Source: Betaproteobacteria bacterium (GTDB taxonomy: Bacteria > Pseudomonadota > Gammaproteobacteria > Burkholderiales > Casimicrobiaceae). From it: a stretch of DNA of 64,000 nt. The notes under the pieces are model-generated. The model saw nothing but the letters and a program-made list of their open reading frames with translations. It ran no database searches and had not been told where the DNA came from. Location of the stretch: the NCBI GenBank assembly GCA_029884335.1, contig JAOUIA010000008.1:16328-80327 (forward strand). Reading direction: 5' to 3'. A program made the translations under genes and the position numbers. Positions 16,937 to 25,600 of the stretch are shown one piece after another. The number at the start of each line of letters is the position of its first letter. The stretch's first letter is position 1.

Positions 16937-18044
16937 GGCGCTTCGCCTTCGGCTGGATGCTGTCGTGCAGCGGCCCGACCCAGCTCTCGCCGGCGGCGAG
17001 CTTCTGGCGCAGCAGCACGAAGTCGACCTCGCGGTCGTCCTTCGTGCCCTCGTTGAACGCCGTGAACCCGGCGCGCGCCTCGGTCATCATGTTGAGCGCG
17101 AGCCAGGCGCGCGAGTTCTCCTTGTTGCGGTTCCAGGCGTCGAGCTTGGGCTTGCGCAGCTCCTCGAGCGTCTTGGTCGTGCAGTCGGGGAAGGTGAGCA
17201 GCATCTTCGCGCACAGCTCCTCGACCTTCGCGTCGAGGAGCGAGAGGTCGACGCTGCCGCGGGCGAGCAGCGCCTTGCCCTCCTTCGCCGCGTCGCCGGT
17301 CTTCGGCTCGCCGAACACGAACCGGCCGTACTCGTCGACCATGCGCTGCGTTTCGACCAGCGGGTTGGCGACGAACTTCCCGTCGACCTTGAGTGCGGGC
17401 ACGAGGTCGGTCAGCACCCCCATCCAGTACGCCTTGTGCGCCGAGAACGGCTCGCACAGCACGCACGCAGCCATCGCGCGCTCGGCCCCCGCGATCACCG
17501 GCAGGAAGTCGGTGGCCCCGCCGATCGGCGCCGAGCCGTGCTTCGGCCCCGCCTGCCCGAAGCGGGCGAGGTCCTGCGCCACGGAGAAGTCGCAGGCCAT
17601 GCCGATCTCCTGCCCGCCGCCGATGCGCATGCCGTTGACGCGGCAGATCACCGGCTTGTCGCAGGCGAGGATGGCCGACACCATGTCGTTGAACAGGCGC
17701 ATGTACTGGCGGTACTCCTGCGGCTGCCCCGCGTAGTACTCGGCGTACTCCTTCGTGTTGCCGCCGGTGCAGAACGCGCGGTCGCCGGCGCCGGTGAACA
17801 CCACGCAGTTGACGTCGCGCGCGTTGGAGGCGGCGCGAAAGGCGAGGATCACCCCCTTCACCATGTCCGTCGTGTACGAGTTGAACTGCGACGGGTTGTC
17901 GAGCGTGATCCAGGCGTTGTAGAGGCCGGGCACGACGGCGCCGCCTGGCCGCGTGGCGGGCTTGAGCTCGTAGCGCACGCCCGGCTTGCCGAAGTCGGCG
18001 ACGAGGTCGTGCGAGTGGAAGTCGGAGGCTGCGGGGGCGTTCAT
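16929..18044 (-). CDS. oah: 6-oxocyclohex-1-ene-1-carbonyl-CoA hydrolase (ring-opening)
   Basis: A 371-residue crotonase-superfamily protein, longer than ordinary enoyl-CoA hydratases, as expected for Oah/BamA. Characteristic segments are FTGAGDRAFCTGGNTKEYA (about 83-101), NGMRIGGGQEIGMACDF (136-152) and GQAGPKHGSAPIGGATDFLP (163-182). It adds two waters and opens the ring to give 3-hydroxypimelyl-CoA. This is the diagnostic marker gene for anaerobic aromatic degradation. Start ATG 18044; 28 bp after had. Confidence 0.97.
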   Translation of the reverse strand: MNAPAASDFHSHDLVADFGKPGVRYELKPATRPGGAVVPGLYNAWITLDNPSQFNSYTTDMVKGVILAFRAASNARDVNCVVFTGAGDRAFCTGGNTKEYAEYYAGQPQEYRQYMRLFNDMVSAILACDKPVICRVNGMRIGGGQEIGMACDFSVAQDLARFGQAGPKHGSAPIGGATDFLPVIAGAERAMAACVLCEPFSAHKAYWMGVLTDLVPALKVDGKFVANPLVETQRMVDEYGRFVFGEPKTGDAAKEGKALLARGSVDLSLLDAKVEELCAKMLLTFPDCTTKTLEELRKPKLDAWNRNKENSRAWLALNMMTEARAGFTAFNEGTKDDREVDFVLLRQKLAAGESWVGPLHDSIQPKAKRHG

Positions 18045-18072
18045 CCGGCGGGGCCTTTCGTTGGGAGTCGCT

Positions 18073-19140
18073 TCACGCCGGCACCAGGACGGCGCGCCTG
18101 CGGATTTCCTTGTGATGCACGGCGTGGAAGACCGCGTTGATGTCGGCGAGCGGGTGGCGCTCGACGAACGGGGCGATCGCCACCCTGCCGTCGAGCACGA
18201 GTTCGAGCGCGGCGGGGTACGACTCGGGCGGGCAGCCCCAGTTGCCGATCGCGCGCGCGTCGAACGCCATCAGGTTCGACAGGCGAATCTCGACGCGGTC
18301 CATCGTGAAGCCGACCACGCACAGCGTCGCGCCGTGCACGAGCAGCGACCAGGCGGTCAACTGGCCGGCGGCCGTGCCCGAGCACTCGAAGACGATCCAC
18401 TCGGTGGCCCTGAGCCCCTGCGCCTTGGCGAAGGCGGCGATCGCGCCCTTGACCGCCTTCGCGTCGTGCTCGCGCGCGTTCAGCGTCAGCGCGGCGCCGT
18501 GCTCGGCGACGGCGGCGAGCTTCGCGGCGTCCACGTCGACGGCCACGACCTTCGCGCCGAAGGCGCGCGCGATCTGCACGCAGTAGCCGCCGACCCCGCC
18601 CACGCCGACGACGATGGCGAGGCTGCCGGGCGCGACGCCGGCGCGCCGCACGGCCTGGTAGGGCGTGGTGAGCGCATCGGCGACGATCGAGACGTCGGCG
18701 AGCGAGAGTCCTGCCTTCGCGAGCCGCGCCTCGTCGACCTCGCACAGCCCGCGCCCGGGCACGACGATGTGGCTGGCGAAGCCGCCCTGGATGTCGTTGC
18801 CCGGCATCTTCTGCGCCCGGCAGATCGGCGCGAGGCCGCGCTTGCAGAGGTCGCACTCGCCGCAGGGCAGCACGGCCGGCACGATGACCGCCTTGCCCAC
18901 CCAGCCCTGTGCACCCGCGCCCGCCGCGACGACGCGCCCGGAGATCTCGTGGCCGAGCGCGAGCGGCAGCGGATGGTTGGTCCGCACGCCGTCGTAGTAG
19001 TAGCCGAGGTCGGTGTGGCACACGCCGCAGCCGGCGATCGCGACGACCACCTCGCCGGCCGCCGGCTCGGCGACGAACGCCTCGCGCACGAGCGGCGCTC
19101 CCTGCGCGGTCATCAGCCAGCGGTGCGCTTGCATGCCCAT
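18073..19140 (-). CDS. had: 6-hydroxycyclohex-1-ene-1-carbonyl-CoA dehydrogenase
   Basis: A 355-residue zinc-type medium-chain dehydrogenase. Catalytic zinc region is CGVCHTD (about 38-44) with GHE (63-65). Structural zinc cysteines are in [16 protein letters not shown], and the NAD-binding loop is VGVGGVGG. It oxidises the Dch product to the 6-oxo compound with NAD. First gene of the leftward operon. Start ATG 19140 is set by GGAGGAGGGG 7-16 bases upstream; the open frame extends further but through the promoter region. Confidence 0.94.
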   Translation of the reverse strand: MGMQAHRWLMTAQGAPLVREAFVAEPAAGEVVVAIAGCGVCHTDLGYYYDGVRTNHPLPLALGHEISGRVVAAGAGAQGWVGKAVIVPAVLPCGECDLCKRGLAPICRAQKMPGNDIQGGFASHIVVPGRGLCEVDEARLAKAGLSLADVSIVADALTTPYQAVRRAGVAPGSLAIVVGVGGVGGYCVQIARAFGAKVVAVDVDAAKLAAVAEHGAALTLNAREHDAKAVKGAIAAFAKAQGLRATEWIVFECSGTAAGQLTAWSLLVHGATLCVVGFTMDRVEIRLSNLMAFDARAIGNWGCPPESYPAALELVLDGRVAIAPFVERHPLADINAVFHAVHHKEIRRRAVLVPA

Positions 19141-19190
19141 GCTCCGCCCCTCCTCCGGGCGTGCCGCGGACTCCCGCGGCGCAGCAATTG

Positions 19191-19220
19191 TTGTAATTTG
19201 GTACCGCAATGCGTATATTA
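19191..19220 (+). promoter_or_regulatory. Promoter candidate with copy B of the TAATyyGGyAyC motif
   Basis: TTGTAA (19191-19196), 17 bp, TATATT (19214-19219) forms a plausible sigma70 promoter toward korA. The motif TAATTTGGTACCG, continuing into AATGCGTAT, overlaps it from 19194. The site lies in the 252-bp gap between the divergent had and kor operons, 54 bp from the had start, so one regulator here could control both. Confidence 0.5.
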
Positions 19221-19256
19221 CGACCAAAAGGTTGCGCGTGTCGACTTCGCATTGCA

Positions 19257-19270
19257 TTGATCCTCGTCAA
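19257..19270 (+). promoter_or_regulatory. FNR/AcpR-type box (TTGAT-CCTC-GTCAA)
   Basis: Matches 9 of 10 positions of TTGAT-N4-ATCAA. It sits between the divergent had and kor operons, 117 bp from had and 123 bp from korA, and differs from the hcrB/GNAT box only in its spacer. Confidence 0.6.
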
Positions 19271-19310
19271 ATGCCCACGCGCGGGCTGCGCGGTCTACTA
19301 CGCGCACGCC

Positions 19311-19373
19311 GGGGTCAGACCCGCGTTTCGCGGCCCCGGCTCAGCGCAAGCCGGGAAACGCGGGCCTGACCCC
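19311..19373. repeat. Palindromic intergenic repeat, family 2 (copy 1)
   Basis: GGGGTCAGACCCGCGTTTC at 19311-19329 is mirrored by GAAACGCGGGCCTGACCCC at 19355-19373 with one mismatch, around a CCCGGCT/AGCCGGG inner hairpin. Same GGGTCAG...CTGACCC ends as the elements at 26443-26487 and 45890-45981. Confidence 0.85.
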
Positions 19374-19392
19374 CAACGACCGGAGGACTTCC

Positions 19393-21135
19393 GTGCCCAA
19401 CGCTTCCCCCCAGAAGACCCACGCAGCCGGCGGCGTTTCCATCGCGCTCGCCGGCAGCGGCGGCAGCGGCGTCATGACTGCGGGCACGCTGCTCCTCACA
19501 GCCGCCGCGGGCGCCGGCTACTACGGGCTGATGGTGCGCACCAGCGGCCCGCAGATCCGCGGCGGCGAAGCCGCGGCGCTGCTGCGCATCGCGCCGCACC
19601 CGATCGACGGCCTCGACGACCGCTTCGACGCGCTCGTCGCTCTCGACTGGGGCAACGTGCAGCGCTTCGCCGACGAGATCCCGCTCGCGGCGCACAGCGT
19701 CGTCGTCGGCGAGGAAGCCGAAGGCGAGGCGCCGGAGATCTACCGCGCGAGCGGCGCGCGCTACGTCGCCGTGCCGTTCAAGAAGACCGCGAAGTCGATC
19801 GCCGGCAGCTGGGCGAACATGGTCGCGCTGGGCTTCGCGGGCGCGCTCGCGGGCCTGCCGCGCGAGGCGCTGCACGAGGCCGCAAAGGGGACGTTGAAGA
19901 AGGCGGAAACCGTCGCGGCGAATCTCGCGGCGATCGACGCCGGCGTGGCCGCCGCGCAGGGCGTCGGCGGCGTGACGCCGCTGCCCCCGCCGGGGCCGCG
20001 CTCCCGCGCGCGCTGGCTCATCTCCGGCAACGAGGCCGCCGGGTTCGGGGCGATCCGCGGCGGCGTGCGCTTCGTCGCCGCCTACCCGATCACGCCGGCC
20101 ACCGAGATGCTCGAGTGGATGGCGCCCGCGCTCGCGAAGATCGGCGGCGCGCTCGTGCAGGCGGAGGACGAGCTCGCGTCGGTCAACATGATCGTCGGCG
20201 CCTCGTACGGCGGCGTGCCGTCGCTCACCGCGACCGCGGGGCCGGGGCTCGCGCTGATGACCGAGGGCATCGGGCTCGCGGTGGCCTCCGAGACGCCGAT
20301 CGTCGTCGTCGACGTGATGCGCGGCGGCCCGTCCACCGGCATCCCTGCGAAGAGCGAGCAGGGCGACCTCGCCATCGCCACGCAGGGCCTGCACGGCGAC
20401 GCTCCCCACCTCGTGCTCGCGCCGACCTCGATCGCCGACTGCGTGGCGACGACGCAGTGGGCCGTGGCTCTCGCCGAGAAGCTCCAGGCGCCGGCGATCG
20501 TGCTCTCCGACCAGTTCCTCGGCCAGTCGCGCGCCGTCGTCGACCGGCCCGACGAGCTCGCGCTCGACGCGAAGCGCATCGTCCCCGAGCCGAACGCGCC
20601 GGACTACAAGCGCTACCGCGACACGCCGAGCGGCGTTTCGCCGATGGCCGTCCCCGGCAACCCCGGCACCGTGTACACGGCGGACGGGCTCGAGCACAGC
20701 GAGGGCGGCATCCCGTCGGGCAACGTGCGCGACCACCAGCTGCAGCTCGACAAGCGCGCGCGCAAGATCGCGCAGCACGACTACGGCGAGCGCTGGGCCG
20801 ACGTCGAGGGCGAGGGCGAGGCCGCCGTCATCACGTTCGGCTCGGCGTCGATCGCGGCGCGCGAGGCCGTCGCGCGGCTCGCCGCGCAGGGCGTGCGCGT
20901 GAAGCTCATCGTGCTGCGCCTCATCGCCCCGCTGCGCACCGCGGAGCTCGCGCGCGCGCTCGACGGCGTGTCGCGCGTGCTCGTCGTCGAGCAGAACCAC
21001 TCGGCGCAGTTCCACCGCTACCTGCGCTCGCTCGCCGACCTGCCGGCGCGGCAGCAGAGCTTCCACCGCCCCGGGCCGCTGCCGCTGCGTCCCGGCGAAC
21101 TGGCGGAGACGATCGCGGCCTGGAGGAACGCCTGA
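19393..21135 (+). CDS. korA: 2-oxoacid (2-oxoglutarate):ferredoxin oxidoreductase, fused gamma-alpha subunit
   Basis: A 580-residue fusion. Residues 12-195 are the gamma domain (ALAGSGGSGVMTAG, then RTSGPQIRGGE). From about 212 comes the alpha subunit (ISGNEAAGFGAIRGG, AAYPITPATE, TATAGPGLALM) with a transketolase C-like end (VLVVEQNHSAQFHRYL). In Thauera, KorAB oxidises 2-oxoglutarate to succinyl-CoA and reduces the ferredoxin used by benzoyl-CoA reductase. Placement divergent from the bcr operon supports this. GTG 19393 has GGAGG 5 bases upstream; the stop shares a base with the korB ATG. Confidence 0.93.
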   Translation: MPNASPQKTHAAGGVSIALAGSGGSGVMTAGTLLLTAAAGAGYYGLMVRTSGPQIRGGEAAALLRIAPHPIDGLDDRFDALVALDWGNVQRFADEIPLAAHSVVVGEEAEGEAPEIYRASGARYVAVPFKKTAKSIAGSWANMVALGFAGALAGLPREALHEAAKGTLKKAETVAANLAAIDAGVAAAQGVGGVTPLPPPGPRSRARWLISGNEAAGFGAIRGGVRFVAAYPITPATEMLEWMAPALAKIGGALVQAEDELASVNMIVGASYGGVPSLTATAGPGLALMTEGIGLAVASETPIVVVDVMRGGPSTGIPAKSEQGDLAIATQGLHGDAPHLVLAPTSIADCVATTQWAVALAEKLQAPAIVLSDQFLGQSRAVVDRPDELALDAKRIVPEPNAPDYKRYRDTPSGVSPMAVPGNPGTVYTADGLEHSEGGIPSGNVRDHQLQLDKRARKIAQHDYGERWADVEGEGEAAVITFGSASIAAREAVARLAAQGVRVKLIVLRLIAPLRTAELARALDGVSRVLVVEQNHSAQFHRYLRSLADLPARQQSFHRPGPLPLRPGELAETIAAWRNA

Positions 21136-21977
21136 TGGACCTCGCCGAAGCCCCGGCGCGCGCGCCGCGCACGGCCGCCGCCTACAAGTCGTCGTACAAG
21201 CCGATCTGGTGCCCAGGCTGCGGCGACTTCTCCGTCCTGTCCGCGATCACGAAGGCGCTGGCGAAGCTCGACCTCACGCCGGAGAACGTCGCCGTCGTCT
21301 CCGGCATCGGCTGCAGCTCGCGCATCCCCGCGTACACGTCGTGCTACGGCTTCCACGGCGTGCACGGCCGCGCGCTCGCCGCGGCGACCGGGCTCAAGGT
21401 CGCGCGCCCCGACCTCACGGTGCTGGTCACCGGCGGCGACGGCGACGGCTACTCGATCGGGGGCAACCACTTCCTTCACGCGTGCCGCCGCAACGTCGAC
21501 CTCACCTACGTCGTGATGGACAACCACGTCTACGGCATGACCAAGGGCCAGCCCTCGCCGACCACCGAGCCCGACTGGGACAGCAAGCTCTCGCCCGGCG
21601 GCACCGGCGTGCGCGCGTTCCATCCGCTGGTGATCGCGCTCGCCTCGGGGGCCAACTTCGTCGCCCGCGCGTTCTCGGGCGACCCGAACGGCACCGCGGA
21701 GGTCATCGCGCAGGCGATCGTGCACCCCGGCTTCTCGTTCGTCGAGGTGCTTTCGCCCTGCGTCACCTTCCGTCCCGAGCAGCGCGACTGGAAGGACGCC
21801 GTGCACCCCGCCCCGGTCGAGGCCACCGACGATCCCGCGCGGGCCGCCCGGCGCATCATGACCGACGACGGCTTCAACCTCGGCGTGCTCTACAAGGGCA
21901 ACCGCGCGCCGTACAAGGGGTACCCGGCGCCGGCCCGCGCCGGGGTCGCGGACCTGGAGAAGGAATTCGAGCTATGA
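21135..21977 (+). CDS. korB: 2-oxoacid (2-oxoglutarate):ferredoxin oxidoreductase, beta subunit
   Basis: A 280-residue thiamine-diphosphate subunit. CPGCGDFSVL lies at 26-35, VSGIGCSSRIP near 55, and the TPP/Mg motif is GGDGDGYSIGGNHF near 96-109. Together with KorA it forms the ferredoxin-reducing enzyme that links the TCA cycle to ring reduction. It is coupled by TGATG to korA and by ATGA to the ferritin-like gene downstream. Confidence 0.94.
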   Translation: MDLAEAPARAPRTAAAYKSSYKPIWCPGCGDFSVLSAITKALAKLDLTPENVAVVSGIGCSSRIPAYTSCYGFHGVHGRALAAATGLKVARPDLTVLVTGGDGDGYSIGGNHFLHACRRNVDLTYVVMDNHVYGMTKGQPSPTTEPDWDSKLSPGGTGVRAFHPLVIALASGANFVARAFSGDPNGTAEVIAQAIVHPGFSFVEVLSPCVTFRPEQRDWKDAVHPAPVEATDDPARAARRIMTDDGFNLGVLYKGNRAPYKGYPAPARAGVADLEKEFEL

Positions 21978-22486
21978 CCGCCGACGCGGCATCTTCGCTG
22001 GACGCGTTCTTCGCCGCCGCGATCGCGATGGAGGAGGAAGCGGCGCAACGCTACGAGGAGTTCGCCGACGCGATGGACACGCACAACAATGCGGAGGTCG
22101 CGTCGATGTTCCGCCGCCTCGCGGCGGTCGAGGCGCGCCACGCCGACGAGCTGATGGCGCAGCGCGGCTGGACCGCGCTGCCGCTGATGCCGCGCATCGA
22201 GTTCGAGGGCTGCGAAGGCCCCGAGACCACGCCCGCCGATGCCGTGCACTACCTGATGACGCCCTGGCACGCGCTCTCGCTCGCGCTGGCGAACGAGGAG
22301 CGCGCCGTGCGCTTCTTCGAGCAGCTGGCGAGGTCCACGACCGACGAGACCGTGCGCCGCGCCGCGCTGGAGTTCAAGGCCGAGGAAGAGGAGCACGTGG
22401 TGCTGGTCCGCGAGTGGATGGGCCGCGTCGAGAAGCCGCCGGTCGACTGGGCGGTCGATCCCGATCCGCCGCGCTACACCGATTAG
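21974..22486 (+). CDS. Ferritin-like (rubrerythrin-type) diiron protein
   Basis: A 170-residue, mostly helical protein. Acidic and histidine residues are placed as in a four-helix diiron bundle: EEE at 20-22, E53xxH56, EE near 111, and EEEEHVVLV near 140. No rubredoxin CxxC domain follows, so it is not a full rubrerythrin. It overlaps korB by 4 bp (ATGA), so it is made together with the oxygen-sensitive Kor enzyme. A protective role against peroxide or oxygen, or iron storage, is inferred from family and position. Confidence 0.75.
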   Translation: MTADAASSLDAFFAAAIAMEEEAAQRYEEFADAMDTHNNAEVASMFRRLAAVEARHADELMAQRGWTALPLMPRIEFEGCEGPETTPADAVHYLMTPWHALSLALANEERAVRFFEQLARSTTDETVRRAALEFKAEEEEHVVLVREWMGRVEKPPVDWAVDPDPPRYTD

Positions 22487-22494
22487 GGAACGCC

Positions 22495-22899
22495 ATGCAG
22501 ACACTGCTGCCCGAAGGCTGGGCGAAGCCGATCGGCTACGCGAATGGCATCGCCGTGGACGGCGGCCGGCTCGTGTTCGTCGCCGGCCAGGTCGGCTGGG
22601 ACGCGCAGCAGCGCTTCCGCAGCGAGGAGATCGTGCCGCAGTTCGATCAGGCGCTCGCCAACGTCGTCGCGGTCCTCGCCCAGGCCGGCGGGCGTCCCGA
22701 GCACGTCGTGCGCATGACCGCCTACTGCTGCGACAAGCCGGCCTACATGGCCGCGCGGCGGGAGCTCGGCGCGGTCTGGCGCAAGCACATGGGCAGCCAC
22801 TACCCGGCGATGAGCATGATCTTCGTCGTCGACCTGCTCGACAGTCCCGGCAAGATCGAGCTCGAGGCCACCGCGGTGATCCCGCACGGGAGCAAGTGA
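22495..22899 (+). CDS. RidA/YjgF-family protein
   Basis: A 134-residue RidA-like protein (VFVAGQVGWDAQQRF, FDQALANVVAVLAQAGG, RMTAYC). It lacks the RDRIDRA arginine pattern C-terminal of true RidA (the C-terminus here is LLDSPGKIELEATAVIP), so 2-aminoacrylate deaminase activity is uncertain. RidA-like paralogs are frequent in catabolic operons. It lies 8 bp after the ferritin-like gene and next to the SDR, in the kor operon. Confidence 0.85.
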   Translation: MQTLLPEGWAKPIGYANGIAVDGGRLVFVAGQVGWDAQQRFRSEEIVPQFDQALANVVAVLAQAGGRPEHVVRMTAYCCDKPAYMAARRELGAVWRKHMGSHYPAMSMIFVVDLLDSPGKIELEATAVIPHGSK

Positions 22900-22901
22900 G
22901 C

Positions 22902-23645
22902 ATGCAACTGCGCGACCGGGTCGCGATCGTCACCGGCGCCGGACAGGGCATCGGCGCCGCCGTCGCGCGGGCATTCGCCCGCGAGGGCGCGAAGGTCGCG
23001 GTCGTCGACCTCGACGCCGAGCGGGCGCAGGGCGTGGCGCAGGCCATCGTCGCCCAGGGCGGCGACGCGACGGCACTTGCGTGCAACGTCGCCTCGCGCA
23101 GCGACGTCGACGCCATGGTCGCGGCCGTCGCGGCACGCCACGGGCGCGTCGACGTCCTGGTCAACAACGCCGGGATCGTGCGCGCGGCGATGCTGGAGAA
23201 GATGGCGCAGGCGCAATGGGACGAGGTGCTGGCCGTGCACCTGACCGGCAGCTTCCACTGCCTGCAGGCGGTGGCGCCCGGCATGATCGCGCGCCGCTAC
23301 GGCCGCATCGTCAACGTGACCTCCGCCGCCGGGGTGCTGGGCACGATCGGCCAGATCAACTACAGCGCGGCGAAGGCCGGAATCCTCGGGCTCACCAAGT
23401 CGGCGGCGCGCGAGCTGGCGCAGCACGGCATCACGGTCAACGCGATCGCGCCGGGCGCCGCCACGCCGATGACCGAGAAGATCCGCACCGACCCGCGCTT
23501 CAAGGACCGCTACCTCGAGCGCATCCCGATGGGCCGCTGGGCCGACCCCGACGAGATCGCGCCGGTGTTCGTGTTCTTCGCCTCCGACGCAGCCGCGTTC
23601 GTCACCGGGCAGGTGCTGGCCGCCGACGGCGGCATGACGATGTAG
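22902..23645 (+). CDS. Short-chain dehydrogenase/reductase (SDR)
   Basis: A 247-residue classical SDR: TGAGQGIG NAD(P)-binding loop (13-20), NNAG near 87, catalytic Ser near 138 and YSAAK near 150. ATG 22902 is preferred over GTG 22896 because GGGAG lies 9 bases before it. It is the last gene of the kor operon. FabG-like enzymes often oxidise 3-hydroxyacyl-CoA; the downstream product 3-hydroxypimelyl-CoA is an attractive but untested substrate. Confidence 0.88.
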   Translation: MQLRDRVAIVTGAGQGIGAAVARAFAREGAKVAVVDLDAERAQGVAQAIVAQGGDATALACNVASRSDVDAMVAAVAARHGRVDVLVNNAGIVRAAMLEKMAQAQWDEVLAVHLTGSFHCLQAVAPGMIARRYGRIVNVTSAAGVLGTIGQINYSAAKAGILGLTKSAARELAQHGITVNAIAPGAATPMTEKIRTDPRFKDRYLERIPMGRWADPDEIAPVFVFFASDAAAFVTGQVLAADGGMTM

Positions 23646-23646
23646 G

Positions 23647-23830
23647 TCGATGCAAGAGGCATTCGAACGCCTGGCGCACGACGAGGGTACGGCGCTCGTC
23701 GTTGCGTGCCGTTGCCGGCGAGCGCCCGACGGGCCGCCCCGAGGGCGCTCGCGTGATCCATCGCTCGATGCAAGAGGCGCAACGTCGACGGCGCGGCATC
23801 CACCGCGCGCCCGAACGCCTTTTGCATCGA
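23647..23830. repeat. 184-bp structured element with inverted terminal repeats
   Basis: TCGATGCAAGAGGCATTCG (23647-23665) is mirrored by CGAACGCCTTTTGCATCGA (23812-23830) with two mismatches. A third copy of TCGATGCAAGAGGCG occurs inside at 23765-23779. Two inner hairpins are seen: ACGAG/CTCGT around 23680-23710 and GCGAGCGCCC/GGGCGCTCGC around 23719-23755. It exactly fills the gap between the convergent SDR and hemN genes. Confidence 0.75.
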
Positions 23831-23831
23831 A

Positions 23832-25226
23832 TCAGATGACGCGCGAGTAGCGCTTCTCCTCCGCCGCCTCGCGGAGGTGCCGGTCGAAGAGCATCGCCAC
23901 CGGCCGCACCAGCAGCCGGCCCTTCGGCGTGACGCGGATCGCGTCGGGCGTCACCTGGACCAGACCGTCGGCGGCCATCGGCGCGAGCGCGGCGACCTCG
24001 AGGTCGAAGTACTCGGCGAAGCGTATGCCGTGGCGCGCCTCCACCTCGGCGGGCCGCAGCACGAAGTCGCACATCAGCCGGGCGATGACGTCCCGCCTCA
24101 CGATGTCGTCGTCGGTCAGCTCGTAGCCCCGCTTGACCGGCAGCACGCCGCGGTCGAGGATCGCGTAGTACTCGTCGAGCGTCTTCACGTTCGCGGCGTA
24201 CGAGCGTCCGATCTTGCCGATCGCCGAGATGCCGAACGCGAGGAGATCGCACTCCGGCCGCGTCGTGTAGCCCTGGAAGTTGCGGTGCAGCCGGCCTGCG
24301 GCCTGCGCGCGCGCGAGCTCGTCGCCGGGCTTCGCGAAATGGTCCATGCCGATGTAGACGTAGCCGGCCGCGCCGAGCTTCTCGATGGCGAGCGCCAGGA
24401 TCGCGAGCTTCTCCGCGGGCGAGGGCACGTCGGCGACCTCGATGCGCCGCTGCGGCTTGAACAGGTGCGGCAGGTGCGCGTAGCTGTAGAGCGCGATGCG
24501 GTCCGGCGAGGCGGCGATCACCTTGTCGAGCGTCACCGCGAAGCGCGCGACGCTCTGCTTCGGCAGCCCGTAGATCAGGTCGGCGTTCACCGACACGAAG
24601 CCGTTCGCGCGCGCGGCGTCGATCACCGCGAGCGTCTCCGCCTCGCTCTGCACGCGGTTGACGGCGCGCTGCACGTCGGGGTCGAAGTCCTGGATGCCCA
24701 CCGAGACGCGGTTGAAGCCCAGGCGCGCGAGGAACGCGATCGTGGCGGGATCGACCTTGCGCGGGTCCACCTCGATCGACACCTCGGCGTCCTGCGCGAC
24801 CCGGAAGGCCTTCGTGAGGTGGCCCATCAGGTCGGCCATCTCCTCGCGCGCGAGGAACGTCGGCGTGCCGCCGCCCCAGTGCAGCTGGACGACGGGGGCG
24901 CGCGTCTCGAGGATCGACGACACGATGCCGATCTCGCGCGCGACGTAGCGTATGTACTTCGCGCTGCGCCCGTGGTCCTTGGTGATGACCTTGTTGCAAC
25001 CGCAGTAGAAGCAGATCGTGTTGCAGAACGGCACGTGCACGTAAAGCGAGAGCGGGTCGTCCGGGCGCTGCTGGGTGCGCGCGACCAGCGCGTTCACGTA
25101 GTCGGCCGGCCCGAAGCGGTCGTGGAACCGGTCGGCTGTGGGGTACGACGTGTAGCGCGGGCCCGACTGGTCGTACTTGCGCACGAGGTCGGCGTCGAAG
25201 GCCAGGTCGGCGGCGGGCAGGGTCAT
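23832..25226 (-). CDS. hemN: Oxygen-independent coproporphyrinogen III oxidase
   Basis: A 464-residue radical-SAM enzyme. The cluster motif is Cys68, Cys72, Cys75 with Cys77 (FCNTICFYCGC), and the SAM motif GGGTP is near 118. The N-terminal segment KYDQSGPRYTSYPTADRF is typical of true HemN. It decarboxylates coproporphyrinogen III without oxygen, keeping heme synthesis running under the anaerobic conditions in which the neighbouring pathway works. An FNR-type box lies 63 bp upstream. Confidence 0.96.
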   Translation of the reverse strand: MTLPAADLAFDADLVRKYDQSGPRYTSYPTADRFHDRFGPADYVNALVARTQQRPDDPLSLYVHVPFCNTICFYCGCNKVITKDHGRSAKYIRYVAREIGIVSSILETRAPVVQLHWGGGTPTFLAREEMADLMGHLTKAFRVAQDAEVSIEVDPRKVDPATIAFLARLGFNRVSVGIQDFDPDVQRAVNRVQSEAETLAVIDAARANGFVSVNADLIYGLPKQSVARFAVTLDKVIAASPDRIALYSYAHLPHLFKPQRRIEVADVPSPAEKLAILALAIEKLGAAGYVYIGMDHFAKPGDELARAQAAGRLHRNFQGYTTRPECDLLAFGISAIGKIGRSYAANVKTLDEYYAILDRGVLPVKRGYELTDDDIVRRDVIARLMCDFVLRPAEVEARHGIRFAEYFDLEVAALAPMAADGLVQVTPDAIRVTPKGRLLVRPVAMLFDRHLREAAEEKRYSRVI

Positions 25227-25288
25227 TGTGACGGAGTCCGTAACGGCATCTCGTTGCCGAATTCTCGGTGAACGACCCCGTGCCGGCC

Positions 25289-25302
25289 TTGACGGACGTC
25301 AA
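25289..25302. promoter_or_regulatory. FNR/Anr-type box upstream of hemN (TTGAC-GGAC-GTCAA)
   Basis: A perfect inverted repeat, 8 of 10 positions of the FNR consensus, centred about 70 bp before hemN. hemN is a classic Anr/FNR target in proteobacteria. It lies in the 374-bp gap 25227-25600, in which no gene and no other clear element was seen. Confidence 0.6.
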
Positions 25303-25600
25303 CGGGGTGCCGGACGGGCGGGCTGCGGGAATGTCGAGCCGACCGGTAGCATCCTCCGATCGCCGCCCCGCGCCAAGCCTGCGTGACCCCTCGCCCCCGA
25401 CCCCGCCTCGGCACCGTAGGCGCGAACCCGCAGCGTCGCGTGTCGGCGGGGCTGCGGCGACTCGCTCTTGCCGTCGATCCCCGCTTCGCGGGGCCGCTCG
25501 CGCCGCTCCCTCGCCGCTTCCGTGGGGCAAGGGTAAGTGAGCCCGCAGGGCGCCACGGGGGCGAATCCGCCCCGAAGCGCGCAGCGCGGAGGGTAGTCCA

